A stretch of DNA of 64,000 bases from Monarcha castaneiventris obscurior. Its lineage: Eukaryota; Chordata; Aves; Passeriformes; Monarchidae. The stretch lies in NCBI GenBank assembly GCA_026261815.1, contig JAMPIT010000174.1, forward strand, positions 14,694,001 to 14,758,000, read 5' to 3'. Both the position numbers and the translations under genes were made by a program. The notes beneath the pieces are model-generated. The model ran no database searches. It was not told where the DNA came from and saw only the letters and a list, made by a program, of their open reading frames with translations. This document shows, one piece after another, positions 1 through 15,000 of the stretch; positions within the stretch are counted from its first letter, which is position 1, and each line of letters opens with the position of its first letter.

Positions 1-42
1 AAGCTTCTTTACAAGGATCTTTCCAAGGTCACCACAGAGAAG
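1..42 (+). CDS. UPF2: UPF2 exon (partial at window edge)
   Basis: The window opens inside an exon whose first frame reads KLLYKDLSKVTTEK and ends at AAG|gtaaat. This joins in phase 0 to VLRQMRKLPW in the next exon, as in vertebrate UPF2. It is the early part of the third MIF4G domain. The 5' boundary is not visible. Confidence 0.93.
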
Positions 43-3000
43 GTAAATCCTTTCAAAATCTTTAATACAGTTTTTACTGAAAGTGGTATAGTAGTAACTT
101 TGGAAAAGGTTTGGGGAGGGTTATGGTTTTTTCAGTTGCAAGGAAGAGGGATCATTTTTGTATCCATGATTAAGATGGTTTCATTTCTTTCATTTGAACA
201 CGTAGAAGCTCCAGTTGTGGACCTGTGTTCTCAACAGCATCAAGTGCTGAACACAGGGAAAATGAGATCAGAATCATTGTGTTTTGTACATTGTGATGGG
301 GGAGTAAAAGCAAAAAGGCTTCAGTTAAATACTGACTGTAAGAGCAAGGAAGTCATGGAGCAGCCTTGGCCAGCTTGATTAGTAGCTTGAGGACAGCAGT
401 TGGGTTATGTACATAAAGTCTTCTGTAGCCACTGCAGGTGTGGAGGATGCCTGGAAGGGACAACGAGGTTGTTTGCAGGTGCTTGAAGGGATTTCATCCC
501 AACCAGGAGAGATGGGGGATGACAGGGAGCATCTTGATATTTTACCTGCTAAAATGTGAAGCTTGTCTTAAAATTCGATTTAGGTCCTGAGACAGATGCG
601 CAAGCTACCTTGGCAGGATGCAGAAGTTAAGGACTATGTTATATGCTGTATGATCAACATCTGGAATGTGAAATATAATAGTATTCACTGTGTAGCCAAC
701 CTCTTAGCAGGGTTGGTCCTTTACCAGGAAGATGTCGGAATTCATGTTGTGGATGGAGTGCTAGAGGATATTCGACTAGGAATGGAGGTAAACAACTAGT
801 ATTCTTGCTAAGCTATATTCATCTACTTATGCTGAAAGGAAAACTAAAATAATCTTGCTTAAAGAAAGGAATCCTTGGATTCTCTTTTTTTTTTTTATCA
901 TGACCTTCTACCTCAGTTACTTGCTTTATATAGGTTTATTTAAATTAATAGAATAACCCTACCAAAAAAAGCCCCAACAAACCCAGACTAACAGCATTAC
1001 TTAAGACAGTTGTTTTGCCTCCGTTACCATAGTAAGGACATAGAGTTTATTCTTTCACAGTCTAGACATATCTACACAACTTCAAGTAACTTTGGAGGCC
1101 AGTCCATATTTTAATAGATACTATAATTACACGAATTCTCTGAGTGATGAAAAGTTGTCATAGATTTAAGGTGGAGTGTATGCTAAATGTATTGGAACTT
1201 AAGCACTAGTTAACCAGCTTTCATAACTCATTTTTAATGTTTACTTTTGTGGAATGTATGTAGCCGTAAATAACCATCTTTTATTATAAGAAATTCTATC
1301 AGTTTTTTTACGCACCTTTTTTCTTTGTAAAAGGTTTGTTGGGTTTGGGTCTTTTAATGTTCTATTGTGTTTGCATGATAGAATGAATTTTCTTGTTCTT
1401 TTTTGATAAAGGTTAATCAACCAAAGTTTAACCAACGGCGGATCAGCAGTGCCAAGTTTTTGGGGGAGCTTTACAATTATCGAATGGTGGAGTCGGCTGT
1501 AATATTTAGAACTCTGTATTCCTTCACCTCATTTGGTGTGAACCCTGATGGCAGTCCTAGCCCACTGGACCCTCCAGAACATCTTTTCAGAATCAGACTC
1601 GTCTGTACTATCCTTGATACCTGTGGGCAGTATTTTGACAGAGGATCCAGCAAAAGAAAACTTGATTGCTTCCTTGTATATTTTCAGGTATTCTAAATCT
1701 TACACATTTCAGTAGAATTCTTTAGCAAGCTAAAGTAAGTCAGTCTGGTACATATTTCTCTCATTGTTCTCTAGCACTGTAATTTTAAGAATCTTGTCTG
1801 TCTGGTAGCAGTTTTATTTTCAAATGGTGTGCACGTTGAGTTATACCAAAATGCTCAGGAGGCTCTCAGTGCTCACATTGCTGGTTTGCTCAGCTAGAGA
1901 AGATTATTTAGGTTGCTCTCCTCAGCTGACGGTTTTTGTCCAGAAAGAGGAGTCAGATACATCTCAGGTATGCACAGTGAAAGGATGAGAGGTAATGGAC
2001 ATGAGTTGAAGCAAAGAAAGTTCTTACTCAATAGATGTAATGAAGTGGGGAAAAGATTTCATAATGAATGTTTAAACACTGAAATGAGGAATTCCAGACC
2101 ATGGAATTCATGCTAATATTTGCTGATTTAATTTCTTTTTCTTTCTGCTTTTCTCTATAATTTATACGAAAACAAGAGGATTAAAAAATAAAAATTAAGG
2201 TGATGAAAACCTGTTTCCCACTTTAAGGAAGCAAATCCCTCATCTGTATGCAAGGTGTAAAATTATGTTTTGAAGTATAATATCTCAGAATGGTTTGGGT
2301 TGGAAGAGACCTCAAGAATCACCTTGTTCAAACCCCCTGCCATGGGCAGGGACACCTCTCACTAGACCAGGTTGCTCACAGTAAATGCAAAAATAAATGT
2401 TTTGGGGAAGACATCGTTATATTTCTGTTACACCTAGTAATTTCAGCAGGCCTTCCTCTTGAGCATGTCACCTTTTTAAGTAAGATTCTGTCCTCGTACT
2501 TCATTTTCAGATGCAGTTTTTGCAGCACCTTAGTTCTCAAGTTCTACTGTTAGGTTCACTTAAAATCAGCATTTATTTTTTACAATGTTACTGTGAGAGG
2601 TATATGTGAATTTGTTATAAAGCAAACTGGATAAGTCACTTGAAGCTGGCTGCAGTCTAAAGATTTTTTTTTTGTGATGTTCCCCCACTTTTCCCTGTTA
2701 TATGCCTTCAGGGGAATTAATTTTCTTGAAAATATATAGGGGAGACAGTTGGAAGCTGGCTGGTTGTTAAGTGCTCATCTCTTGTAGAAAGAGTTAACCC
2801 TGAGAAGGCACTTTCTTGTCAGGGCTTTTTTGTTCAGTCTTCATACTTGTAACAATAGTTATGATAGAAGGAGCATATTAATGTTTGTGATATCCAGTGT
2901 TACCAAACAGTTTAATGATACAAGACCATCAAATTAATTGCATGAAATAGGGGATGAGTGATGTGAAAGCTTTTGCATTTTCTGCTATACAAATGTGACA

Positions 3001-6000
3001 TTTTTAACTTCATAGCTTAAATGGTGTATAAACATCTGTGCATGTAATTGACTTGAATATTTTGTATTCTAGCGGTATGTGTGGTGGAAAAAAAGTCTGG
3101 ATGTTTGGACAAAAGACCACCCTTTTCCTATAGACATAGACTATATGATCAGTGATACACTGGAACTGCTGAGACCAAAGATAAAACTCTGCAATTCTCT
3201 GGAAGAAGCTGTCAGACAGGTGCAAGACTTGGAACGAGAATTCTTAATAAAATTGGGTAAGAAAATGTCCAAGGGAAGTTAGGTATTTTTTACAATTCCT
3301 GTAGTTCTTAAAATTGTCTCTTTAAGCATTGTTATTGTTATGATTATTTTATTCTCATGATAGAAATATTTTTGTAACTTCTTTGCATGTTTCTAATCAG
3401 CATGGATGTCCCACAGAATCTCCATAACTCTGAAGTACTGGATGTTATAAAAAATAGTCAATATGAATACTCTTAATGTAGTAGTATCTGGAGAGCAGAA
3501 GCGTGTATGTGTGTGTATTTATTTATGGAGTCACATGGTGCAGATGATGAGGAAGAAAACTATTAATTTAATCAGAAAAATATAGGAAGCGCACTAATTT
3601 CAGGAGAAAACAGTTGGGCTGGCAGCACAGCTCAGTTGAAAATATACTGATTAGTGAGTATCTAAAACTGTTATCATCATATTAACCTTTAAACCTCTTG
3701 TACATATCCGTTCTTAGAAAATACTGGATACTACCGTGCTCATTACTTGTTAAATGGAATTGTTTTTTAATCTTCCACTTTTATTTGAAAACAAGCGTGT
3801 TCATTAAAAGATTTTATATGTAAATTTTAGACTTTTTAAGGGTTAATTAGAGACTTAATAGCACTTCATCTACTTGGACAAATTCAATTTTTAAGAATAA
3901 TCCTGTAATTCAATGGGATGAATGTGTCTCATAGCCACATAAAATGTTGCAACTTTTGCTGTAGGAGGAACTTTTTTTTAATACGCGGTTTATTTAATTG
4001 ACATGCCTGGAAATTCCCTATGTCGTAACTGAAAAGCAAATTAGAATTCCCCTATGGTATGATCTAAATTCATGGCTTTCATGCTCTCAAAATGATAACC
4101 AGGAAGAAATATACAAGTAGTTATATAAGCTGTTAATATTCTTTTGAAAGGTGCTCAGCACTTCCTATAAATAATAGGAGCTTCACAGAACTTTACACTA
4201 ACGGCTGACCTTAAGTGCAGTTAGTGTAATGTCAAAAAAGGAATGACAACCTGCATAGTAACTGTATTGACTCCTCAGTAAATTCCTAGAAAAATTAATG
4301 GCTAAGAAGGCTGACATCAGCAATCCTCTGGAGGATTAAGTGATACTGTAAATTAATGAAAGGAAAAAAGAGTGTATGAGAACAATAGTGTATGCTGGAA
4401 GTGTGGGGCTTTTGCATTGGATGACTTAAATATTGCAATAGTCCTTCTCTAAAAACAAATCTTAATTTTTTTCCTGAATCAGAACCACGCTCAGTTCTTA
4501 AAAACATTCTGATCGAAATCTGTATCTAAAACTGGACACTGAAACACTGAAAAAAAGCTAAAACTTATTTTTCACTTTTGTGGAAATACACATTGTACAA
4601 ATAATGGTATTGATGCCTTCTCCAGCCACCTAGAAACAGAGACTAGACAAGAGTAAGGGAATAAAGATAGGCATTTATTTGAAGGGCCTTCAAGGTACAC
4701 CCTGGGGAGCCAGAGGCTGCCTCCATAAAATGGACCCCAAGATGGACCCCAGGTCACGAGTTCTTCACACCTTTATAGGTTTGGTTCATTTGCATACCAC
4801 GGTTAATTCTCCAATTAAAGCCCCAGTTCAATGATGTAATTCCCCTCAGCTTGCTCCGCCCTTAGAGGTTTCGGTTTACACATTTTGGGCCTAGAAGAGC
4901 CTGGCTGTCCTTGAAGGCAAAGCCTGGAGAGGCTTTGTTATGTCTATCTTGCACGAGAGAGCAGAAATTACAGGCTACAAGGAACTTCACAGTTACACTC
5001 TAAGCAGTACAGAAATTGTAAAATATAACAGTTAAAACCTAAGGCATCAGTATTACATTGAAGGATGCCTTACTGAAGGAAAGGAGATACTTATGTTTGA
5101 TATTTTACACACAGAGTAAACTAAAACACCTTGAGAAGGCTTGCAGAAGACAAGCAGGTCAGGAAGAGAAACTGCAAGATGAACTAAAAACACAGTGTAA
5201 GGATTGTCAATCCTGTCAGCACGGAGGATGAGCACACTGTGGAAGAGACTTTGCTTTCCCAGAGACTTCATAAAGGCGCCTACATCCTCATAGGTTCAAG
5301 TGCAGCCTCAGAGCACTAGGAGAGAATCATAAACGTTTATTACAGGCTGAGAAAATTGTTGTTTCAAAACTGTTAGTTGACAGTAGTGGGAAGTACTGCA
5401 GAGAAGACTGCAGGGGCTTCACGTCTCTGGGTTCTGCTGGTTTTGTAAAGTCTCTGTAGTTTGGACTCAGATTTTGGTATGTGTTTCAGTAGGGTCCACA
5501 TTCAGTTTGAGGATGTTCTGAGGCAGTTTGCACAGCATCTTCTGTTGTCTGGGAGATTTTAAACATTCTCTCTAATGTTTTCCTCCTTTTCTGACAGGAC
5601 ATTATTACCCTTTATGACTAAGTTAACTATGCAGGAAATGTTTCATTCAGAAGTCAAATATTATGACCAATGGGAAGTTTCAGTGCTCAGTAACAATGGA
5701 CTTTTGAAGTGATCTTCCACATATAACTTGAGTGGTTATATGTTTTCTGATGTTCTAAGTCTTTCTCTTTTTTCTGAATTTCAGGACTTGTGAATGACAA
5801 AGATTCCAAAGATTCCATTACTGAAGGAGAGAATCTGGAAGAGGATGAAGAAGAAGAGGAAGGTGGAGCAGAGACAGAGGAACAATCTGGGAATGAAAGT
5901 GAAGTAAATGAGCCAGAAGAAGAGGTGAACTTAATAATTTGCCTTGCCTCATGTAAAAGAAGCGATTTTGATTGCTTGTTACTTTCTGAAGCCCTTCTGA

Positions 6001-9000
6001 GTCACAGAGTTAGCGGGTGAAATGTGGGTGTGCACAACCCAGTCAGTACTGTGAGGATATTCCCATCCCAGTTTTGTGTGTGTGGAAAACAATGTCTGAG
6101 GCTTATTCCTTATTTTGGCAGAAACTTGAACCTGACAACTTTGCTTAGGGTATGTGCTGCTTCTCAACAAAAAGATACCTTCAGCTTTTGGCATGTAAAA
6201 AAACCACTTCCAGATGACTTTATCTGTTGTAGAAGCAAATGTATTGACTAAATGTCAAAGCAGTCGTTAGGAAAAATAACAAGTGTTCAGGGTATGCCTA
6301 TGCAATATGAATAAATAAAAGATTTATGGAGCATAAAAACCTTCCTTGTTTACTGTGCTAATAATATTTTGAATAAAAAATGGTGGAGCCAATAAAAAAA
6401 ACCACAAGTACGTAGAAATTCTGACTTGTCACTGTGACACAGCAAAGTTGACACGATAATGGTATTGTTACAAGAAAATGAGTTCATCAAGGAAATAGAG
6501 AACAGTTTTTCTCCATATGCTTAGGCTGGTTGATTAACTAATAAACTTTCTTTCCAAATATGTCTCTCAGCATTAAAGGTCCTGAAGTTTGGCTGGGTTT
6601 GTGCCTTCACCCATAAATTAGTACTAATAGAATCATAAACAGTTGGGGGGTGGAGAGGGCACCTCTGGAGATCTTTGTATTTCCCTTCTTTGAACTTCAT
6701 GAGTTCTTGCCAATCCGTTCCTCCAGCTTGTGGAGTTCCCTCTGAATGGCAGCACAACCATCTGGTGTATCAGCCACTACTCCATTTTCTGCTGTACATT
6801 TCTGAAATTAGCAGGTAAAGCTGAGTGAGTTCAGACTGAAGCATTAAATGAAACCATAACAAACAAGTTTACCAAGACTGAACTGAACAAGTTTGGATGG
6901 GAAGAGTTTAGAAAAGGTGCAGAAAGTGTTTGAGAAACCAGCTGTCCTTCTTGTTTTAAAATAGTCAGCAGTTATAAATCGAATGTTTCAGGAGGGCTCT
7001 GACAATGAGGAAGAAGAGGGTGAAGAAGAGGAGGAAGAAAACACAGATTATCTTACAGACTCCAATAAGGAAAATGAAACCGATGAGGAGAATACAGTAT
7101 GTATTGAGCTGGGGATAAGTGAATTGAATTTGCATCTTTGGTTTTCTTTACTGAATGTTTTTTGCCAATGTTGCTCATAACATATCTGGGAAAATACAGC
7201 AAGGACACTTCCTGTTATTCTTTCAAATACATTTTATGGCTTATTTTCATGTTTGCAAACTTTGGTTATTACCTTTTGAAAATATTTATGCTGTGAACTT
7301 TACTACAACATGTTTTCACAAGACTGTGAGCTTTCACAGGTAGCTAGACTGGAAAATACTGTGTAAATGATGGTTTTGCAATGCCAGCAATAGTAGAAAA
7401 CTGATAGGATACAAAAAGGTAAACTACTTACCCTCCACTGACTCTCAAAATGGAAAAAGAGACAAGCTAAAAAGTGCAAAAGTCCTAAAATACGAATTTA
7501 GGATTGACAAATTACAACATTTGCAGCAAAGAACTCATCTGGTTGACCCTGAATTGCTTTGCATAGTAAGGAAATAATGAACATAATAGAACAATGTGTG
7601 GAGTACTGACTTCAGACAGTTTTGTTGTCATGTTGAGCTTTCCAAATACTTGAAAGGTAGTCTTTGTCTTGAAAATACCATCTAACTTCATGGGCTTCGT
7701 GGAAAATTGAGTTAAAATGGGTGTGTTAAGGATAGAGACTTTTATTTGTATCATCGCCATATCCTGAATATGTCCATGCCCCTGCACACATACATGAGTG
7801 TGTGGCCATATTATGAGTGACCATAAATCAGGACATATGCCTTGCAGGAAAATAATCAAGGCTGAAAACTTCTTTCTTGAACAATTTGATTTTATAAACC
7901 TTCTGATTGTGTATGATACAGAAGCAATAAGGATATTTGCCACTTATGTCTAGACTGAATATTCATATTTCCGAAACTAATGTAATGGATGATTTTTTCC
8001 CATTGCAATAGGAAGTAATGATTAAAGGAGGAGGACTGAAGCATGTCCCTTGTGCAGAGGATGAGGACTTCATTCAGGCCTTGGATAAAATGATGCTGGA
8101 AAATCTTCAGGTATAAATAGTTATCTTCTTAATTTAGTGTACAGTAACTGTAGTCGATTTTTTTTTTTTCTTGAAGTAAATAAGTGATTAATGCTTAGCT
8201 TACCATACTAAAGGAATGAAGATTTTTTTTTCTTTGTTTTGACCTCTTCTCTGCAGCTGATGTTTGGTTTTTAGTAAAATAGCTGTTAATTGTATTGTTT
8301 GTTCAGTGAATATATGACATACTGACATGTATTTTACAGAATGAGTAATAACTGCAGCAGATACTGTGCAACACTTCTGACTTTATCTTAGGCTTTAATA
8401 GGCTTAAAATGCAGATACATTTGAATTTACACAACCTTTTAGTACCCTTTTTTTTCAGTCACATCTGGTAAATATTTAAGTACTGAGTATAGCAAGCCAT
8501 GTATAATAAATATATTAATTAGATGTACCAAAAAAATTGTGAACTAAGAATGGACATTCCACAATGTGTCTCATCAGGTCTCTAGATTCTTTGCCTAAGA
8601 GATTGCCCTGTAACTTTCTTCTTCACAAGCAAGGAAAAGCAAAGGAAAATATAATAAAGCCTAATAAATGTATTTATGTATTGCTTCATTTTCCTGGAAG
8701 GTTAAACCTTTTCTCAGTTGTGAAAATCAGAATGTTGCCAGCCTGATTGACTGTGTCAGCATCTGATAGTTTATAGAATTCACTTTCTTTAATAGCAACG
8801 GAGTGGTGAATCTGTTAAAGTGCATCAGCTGGATGTTGCTATTCCTCTGCATCTCAAAAGTCAGCTGAAGAAAGGACCCCCACTTGGAGGTGGGGAAGGA
8901 GAGTCGGAGTCTGGGGACACAATGCCATTTGTCATGTTAACAAGAAAAGGCAACAAACAGCAGGTAAGAATTTATGTAAGGTATAGATACTGTTTAAAAA

Positions 9001-12000
9001 AATAAAGGCCTTAAGTGACACACAAAATTTTATTTCTTCTTTCATTTCTCAAAGTCGAATACAGACAACTTCACTTTGACAAGTAGAAAATACCATCTAT
9101 AATTTCTTGGAATTCTTGGTAGAAAATTCTTGTAGAAAAATTCTATGGTCAGATTATACCATTACTATTTACATTTGGTGATTATACCAGTAGGACAGTG
9201 GTATGTCTTGCATGTATTTTAGATACAGTTGTGGAAGATGAAGAGATGTGGTTGGTGAACTGCCGCTGAATATTGAAAGGAGTAGAAAGAAAAAGGAATA
9301 TTCCAGAATCTTTAAGATTCTACATGTTTTTCTGAAAACACTTTCAGCTTCAAATCAAGATATATGGTCATTGCTAAATTCCATTTCCTAAGTAACTGCT
9401 ACTTGGCTGAATTTATTCAACTTGCAAAAAAAAAAAAAAGTCATTATCTCTGAAGACACTTGTAGGGAACTATTCCAGAATGCACTGAGTGAATCTCTTG
9501 CAGAAACTTAAATGGAAATCAGGTTGATAAAACAAACTAACTCCTTGCTTCATGCAGCTAAGCTGGATGTTAGTCTTGGCTCTTTTCTCCAGTGTATGTT
9601 TGAATTTTCCTAGCTCAGCAAATCCATAGTACACAAATCTTTACCTAACACATTCCACATGTATTTCTCGTCATGGTTTAGTTATTTTAAAGAAACCTTT
9701 TCATTTTGGTTGTATAATTTGATGATGAAAATAAATTACTCTGAATTTGTATGGACAGCATACCCAAGGAATTGTTTCATGCCATGCATCTGAGCCTTTC
9801 AAGTGTTTAGATCCATGTCACTACTTGGTTTTTACATTTGTTCCCTAAATTGTGACAGTAGTGTAGCAGTTGAGGTGTATAAACCTGAAATAGGCTCTTT
9901 CTCTTCCTTCATGTGAAACACATTTCAAAAATCCATGTAGGAGGTGGTTTTTCTGTTTTCCTGGAATTTGAATGAGGTATACAAAGTTCTACAAAAGCTT
10001 TGAGTGGCAGATTTTTAACTGTGGTCATTGATCTGAGAAGGGGTTTAAGAGAACCCCAGTTTTAAAAAAATGTTGTTTAGCTTTTTCAGGGTACTTTACT
10101 AGGAGTATCTGTAGTTACAAGGAATTTTGGGATCTTCATATTCCATGTAAAGGGGAAAATATTGCAAACATGTGACTTAGAAAGAAAGCAGAACTTGTTC
10201 AGGAGTTTTCCCTGCTCCTCCCCCAATATTTGGTTTTGGGAGTAGGCTCTTCCTGCCAAAACTCCTCTCAGTGTTTCTAGAAATGCAGAAAACAGTTGCT
10301 TTATAGACTTCTTCAGCTCTTGAGTTAATGAAAGGCTTCTTTGTCCATAGTTCTGTATTCAGAAAAAAACTGTGTTTTAGTACAGAGTTTTAATAGAAAA
10401 ATAAGCAGGGAAGAAGAGGTGGAGTTGAAAAGAAAATAATTATTTCTTCTTACAGTGCTTTATTTTATATCTGCATGAGCAGAATGTGCACAGAGTTTTG
10501 AAGTGCTGGATAAATACTTCACTGTTAAGGTATAGCTGCAAGCTTTCTGCTTTTAAAATCAGTCAAAAAAAAGCTTGCAGTGGCCTGGGAGGCTGTAAGT
10601 AAATTCATCTGCACAGTCACCAGAGTGATAAATGACATCAGCCTAATTGCTTGTTCTGCTAGTAATGGTTTTGGTCTCTGTGTTCTTCATCAGTGGTGCT
10701 CCTGAAACAAGCAATGTTAGAAAAATGGATCATGCTGTGCTTCCTTCCTGAGGGTAACTGTTTGGTAGTGGAGGTCCAGTTGCCAAATACTCCATTCACA
10801 TGTCAGTGTCCACCCAGATTTTAGTGCAGCATTGACAAGTAGTTTTTTTGAAGTAATAGAAGAACAACTGACTGGCATTTACCAGCTGCATATACCCAGA
10901 TTAATGGCCATTGCAGGCTGATGGTGACAAGGACACCATATTTTATCCTCAAAACTTAGAAAACCAGTAGCAGTAGAACCTAACATGGTTATTTGAAATT
11001 AAGATGAAGGCATTGTGATTTATCCATAAGCCATGAGAGAGCAAGGGGAAATAATGTTGTCATCATAAGGGATCAGAGCTGAGCTCTGTGTAATACCATT
11101 TTGTGTTTCGGAACCAAGAAGTTTTATGCCAGGTAGGTGTGAACTAAAATGAGATATAGACAGTAAAAAGAAAGTCCAAAGAAATTTGGTTATTACCTAA
11201 GTCAAAAGATTTCTTTCCCTTTGAAAGATTTTTAGCAAGGCTCCATAAAAGAATGATAATATCCATGGAATTGTCAAATCTCTCCCTGAATGTGAAATTC
11301 TTCATCTTGTTTATATCTTCATATCTTTATCTCATGGCATTTTTATAAAATCTGTACTGTAGTCTTCTGAATAATAATTTTTGATCTTACTTCAGTTTGA
11401 CATCTTTAAAGTGAAATTCTCTGTCTTGCCCCCATCTCACAGATTTAATAAGAGGTTTTTGATACACCTCTTCACTGTTTGCAAATCGGAAATGTTTCAG
11501 TTGCTCAGTAATCATCATATCCTCTAGTAATTGTCATCAGTGACTTGATTTCAGGTGGCAGCTGATTGCCTTGAGATAGTGACTCAGAGGTGTTTTGTTA
11601 ATTGCCAGGCTGTTGTTTTTCTGTATCTGCTTCTCTCATTACACCTTTCTATAGTTCAGGTCTCTTTTTCTACTTCAAGCATCCTGTCTGAGAACACCAG
11701 TCCCATTAAGCTGATAAATCCACAGAACAGAGAAAATATAAAGGACATATTAAAATGGATGAGGAGCTTAATGGTGAAGCTTAGGAATGATTTTTATCAT
11801 GAAATGCTACTAATGGATTAGTTATTTGTGTAGTTTACATAAAGTTCATTTGATGATATCTGGGAACATGCACAGCCTGCTCAGCAATAAGTAACCAGAG
11901 CTTACTTTGCTCTTGGAATTTCAACTTTTTCTATTCTTGCCTGCGCACCTTAATAACAAGCTCCTTTTTCTATTCAATATAATATGCTAATACTCTCACT

Positions 12001-15000
12001 CCCAGCCACAAAAAATTTCATCTGAATCCATCTTGTATTTGGTAGGGTTTAGGAATTTACTGTATCCAGGTTTTTCTCGGGTCTTTGGAAGAGTCTGTCT
12101 TAATTGTTTCAAACACAGTTTATTTTCAAATGCTTCATTTGAGTACTTGGAGTCTTCTCATACTCATCACTCTGCTGCTAGTGGGGCATTACTCTCTGAG
12201 ATACCTTGAGATTGTTTAGGGATTATTGCATTAAATACTAACCACAGGTGGTGAGGATTTTGCTTTTACTCTAAACCTTCTCAACAGAGATTTTGATAAT
12301 TTCTCTCTCTCTGCAGCTTTTGGCAGTGTAACAGAAAAGGACACTTAAGAATTTTCTTCTATTTCTTTGGAAATAGATCTCCCATGCTGAGAACAAGCAG
12401 CAGGATTCAGAGTAGTTCATGGAATATTGAGATTGATCATCCTTAAATGCATTACCCTTCTTTTGGCACAGAAATACTTATTTCTAATGGACATGGAGGT
12501 GAAGGAGGAAGTGAGATTATTCTAAATGTTTGCAAACTTTAGCATTAAGAGTTTTCTGAGAACTGTTGTTTCAGTTGGGGATAAGATTAAGAATTATTTC
12601 TCTGTTCTGGAACAATTGTAAAAAAAAAAATTGTAACAACTTGAGTTTTCTGAGTCTGGAGAAAAAGATACCACCTTCCCTATACCTTCCTGAAAATACC
12701 AACTGGTTTTCCAGAGAGAGGGTACCTCTGTAGGAGTGCCAAGCTTACCTGGTGCACCTTATGGCAAATCAGGTAATGGATTGAATGTGTGGTGGGCACA
12801 TTTGGGTATGGGGGAGGAGGAAAAGGTCAGTCTGACACCATGGTTGTCTCCAGACTAATAAGAAGCACTGGGGAGCCAGAATTATTCTTAAAAAGAAAAG
12901 TCCTGGCCAAGGAATGCCAGGGAATGTCTGGAATGCTTGAAATCTTTCTCCTCTGTTATCACAAGGGGTAATAGTAGAAATTCTGCTCAGGGGGCTTCAT
13001 CTCTTTGGAAGGAAGAGACATGAAGAGGGAGATGCAGCTTTCTGAGCCAGCTGTGGTGCTTTTGTCTCAAGACCGGTGCAATTCTCTGTGGGCATATCAG
13101 CTGGTATGAAAATAGAAAATTAAGCATATGGCTATGCCTTCCTAGAGAAAGTCAGTTTTGTTCCCATGCATATTGTGTGTAATAGGTTTTGGCCTCAGCC
13201 TCCTTTGTGTGTTCTCTGTGTCTTTAGCAGGTCTTGCATTTTCTCATGCTGCTTTAGGTGAAAAAGAGCTTAAAACCAAACCAACAAAAACCACACTTCA
13301 CAGAAACTTCTGTAGAAAATATCTCATTGAAATAACCTAGAAATAACCATAGCATTTCTGTGTTTTGGACTGTTTTGTATGGGTTGGGATTTTTTCTCTG
13401 ATGGGCACTTAAAAACTTATTTTCATTTGCAGTTTAAGATCCTAAATGTACCGATGTCTTCCCAACTTGCTGCAAACCATTGGAACCAACAGCAAGCGGA
13501 ACAGGAGGAGAGAATGAGGATGAAAAAGCTCACTTTGGATATCAATGAACGGCAGGAACAAGAGGACTATCAGGGTAGGGAAATCACCATGTATTTAATT
13601 TTTATTTTCAGGGGAGCCTTTGTGGATCTGCAGAAAGTATTATTTGTGATGATTGGTAGCTGAAGTTCTAAATACTGATTCACAGTACTTATGGGAAACC
13701 TCTATTTTGGTTCTAGTCATTCATTGTTTCCCCCCTGGTCTTTATTCTTGAAGAAGTTTTTGTAGCTGTTCCATGAAAGGGAGTTTTCAAGTGGGTCTCA
13801 AATTTCAGCATTTCCATTTATTTTAGGAAAGGGGAAGAACTGAGATTGTACTTTTAAAACTAAGGTAATACAAAATCCATCTGATATTTACTGCAAGACA
13901 GTTGAGTTGGGTAGAAGGTGAATTCTATTCAATTCCAACTCTGCTTTTAAGCTATTAATAGGTGTTTTAGATATCAATAGTATTTAGAATCTACATTAGT
14001 CTTGCTGAGACTTGCAAGTCCTGAGGTAACCTTCACTAGAGAATTACAAAATGTTACCTCAGCTTCATACTGTAAAGGCTCTAGGAGTCTTCAAATCTGG
14101 AGCATAAGCATATATTAACAAAATGAAGGTTTCATATAGGTTACGTGATTAATTTGGTTTTTTAAGACATGCAAGTCAGGCATTTGGGAACCTGGACAGA
14201 TTGAAGCAAACAGTTAATACAGCAGATCATACAGCCCACAAACAGGTGCACTTGATGTGTTTAGTTGTTGGGTGGTTTGTTTTCTGTTGTGGTTTTTTTC
14301 AGATTCAACTTCCCTTGGTTACTCAGATAGTAAACAAAGCCAGCCCAATAAAACTGATGTGTTATGTTACTGTTTCCATTTTACATCTCAAAAGCTTTTC
14401 TCTGTGTTTTTTGTAAAGATGTTGCAGTCTGGTGCTAATCACAGTGTTAAGTAGTTAATTAGCAGGAAATCTCATTTAAGGTGTTTAGTGAAAGGTCATT
14501 GTTCATCAAGAAGTGGGAAATAATTAAGTTAAAGCAGTTCTAATTTAAAAACACCATGGAATCCAGTACTCCTTGCAGAACTTCGATAGTACCAGAACTA
14601 AACCTGTAATTGTAAAAAGAAGTAAAAAGATACTCCAAAGTGAATATCTGCAGAGCTCTGAAATGGTAAGACACTATATTTGTAGTGTTAAACATGGTCA
14701 TTAGCTCAGGAACTTTTCTGAGACACTCTGCTCTTATAAAGCCCACCTGTGAAAAAGGAAGAGAAAGAATAGACTCTAGAATTAGACATTTTAGGGCTTG
14801 TCTCAGACTTTTTGCTGATTTTTCCTCATTAGATACTTTTGATATTTCTGCTGGTCAAGGCAATAGGGTTTTATGCCCTGTTGTACGACTCTGTTGATAT
14901 CTATAAAATGAACCTGTTTAATCTAGGATTTTGTGAGCAATTGTGCTTTTTATCCAAAGAAGGATCACAATGATTCATTTCTGTTGGACAAACCAGACAA

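Noticed and set aside
5054..5600. Possible remaining retroviral internal sequence next to LTR copy 1
   Set aside because: The LTR is closed by a perfect target duplication at 5050-5053, so sequence beyond it is host DNA. No gag/pol/env similarity is seen.
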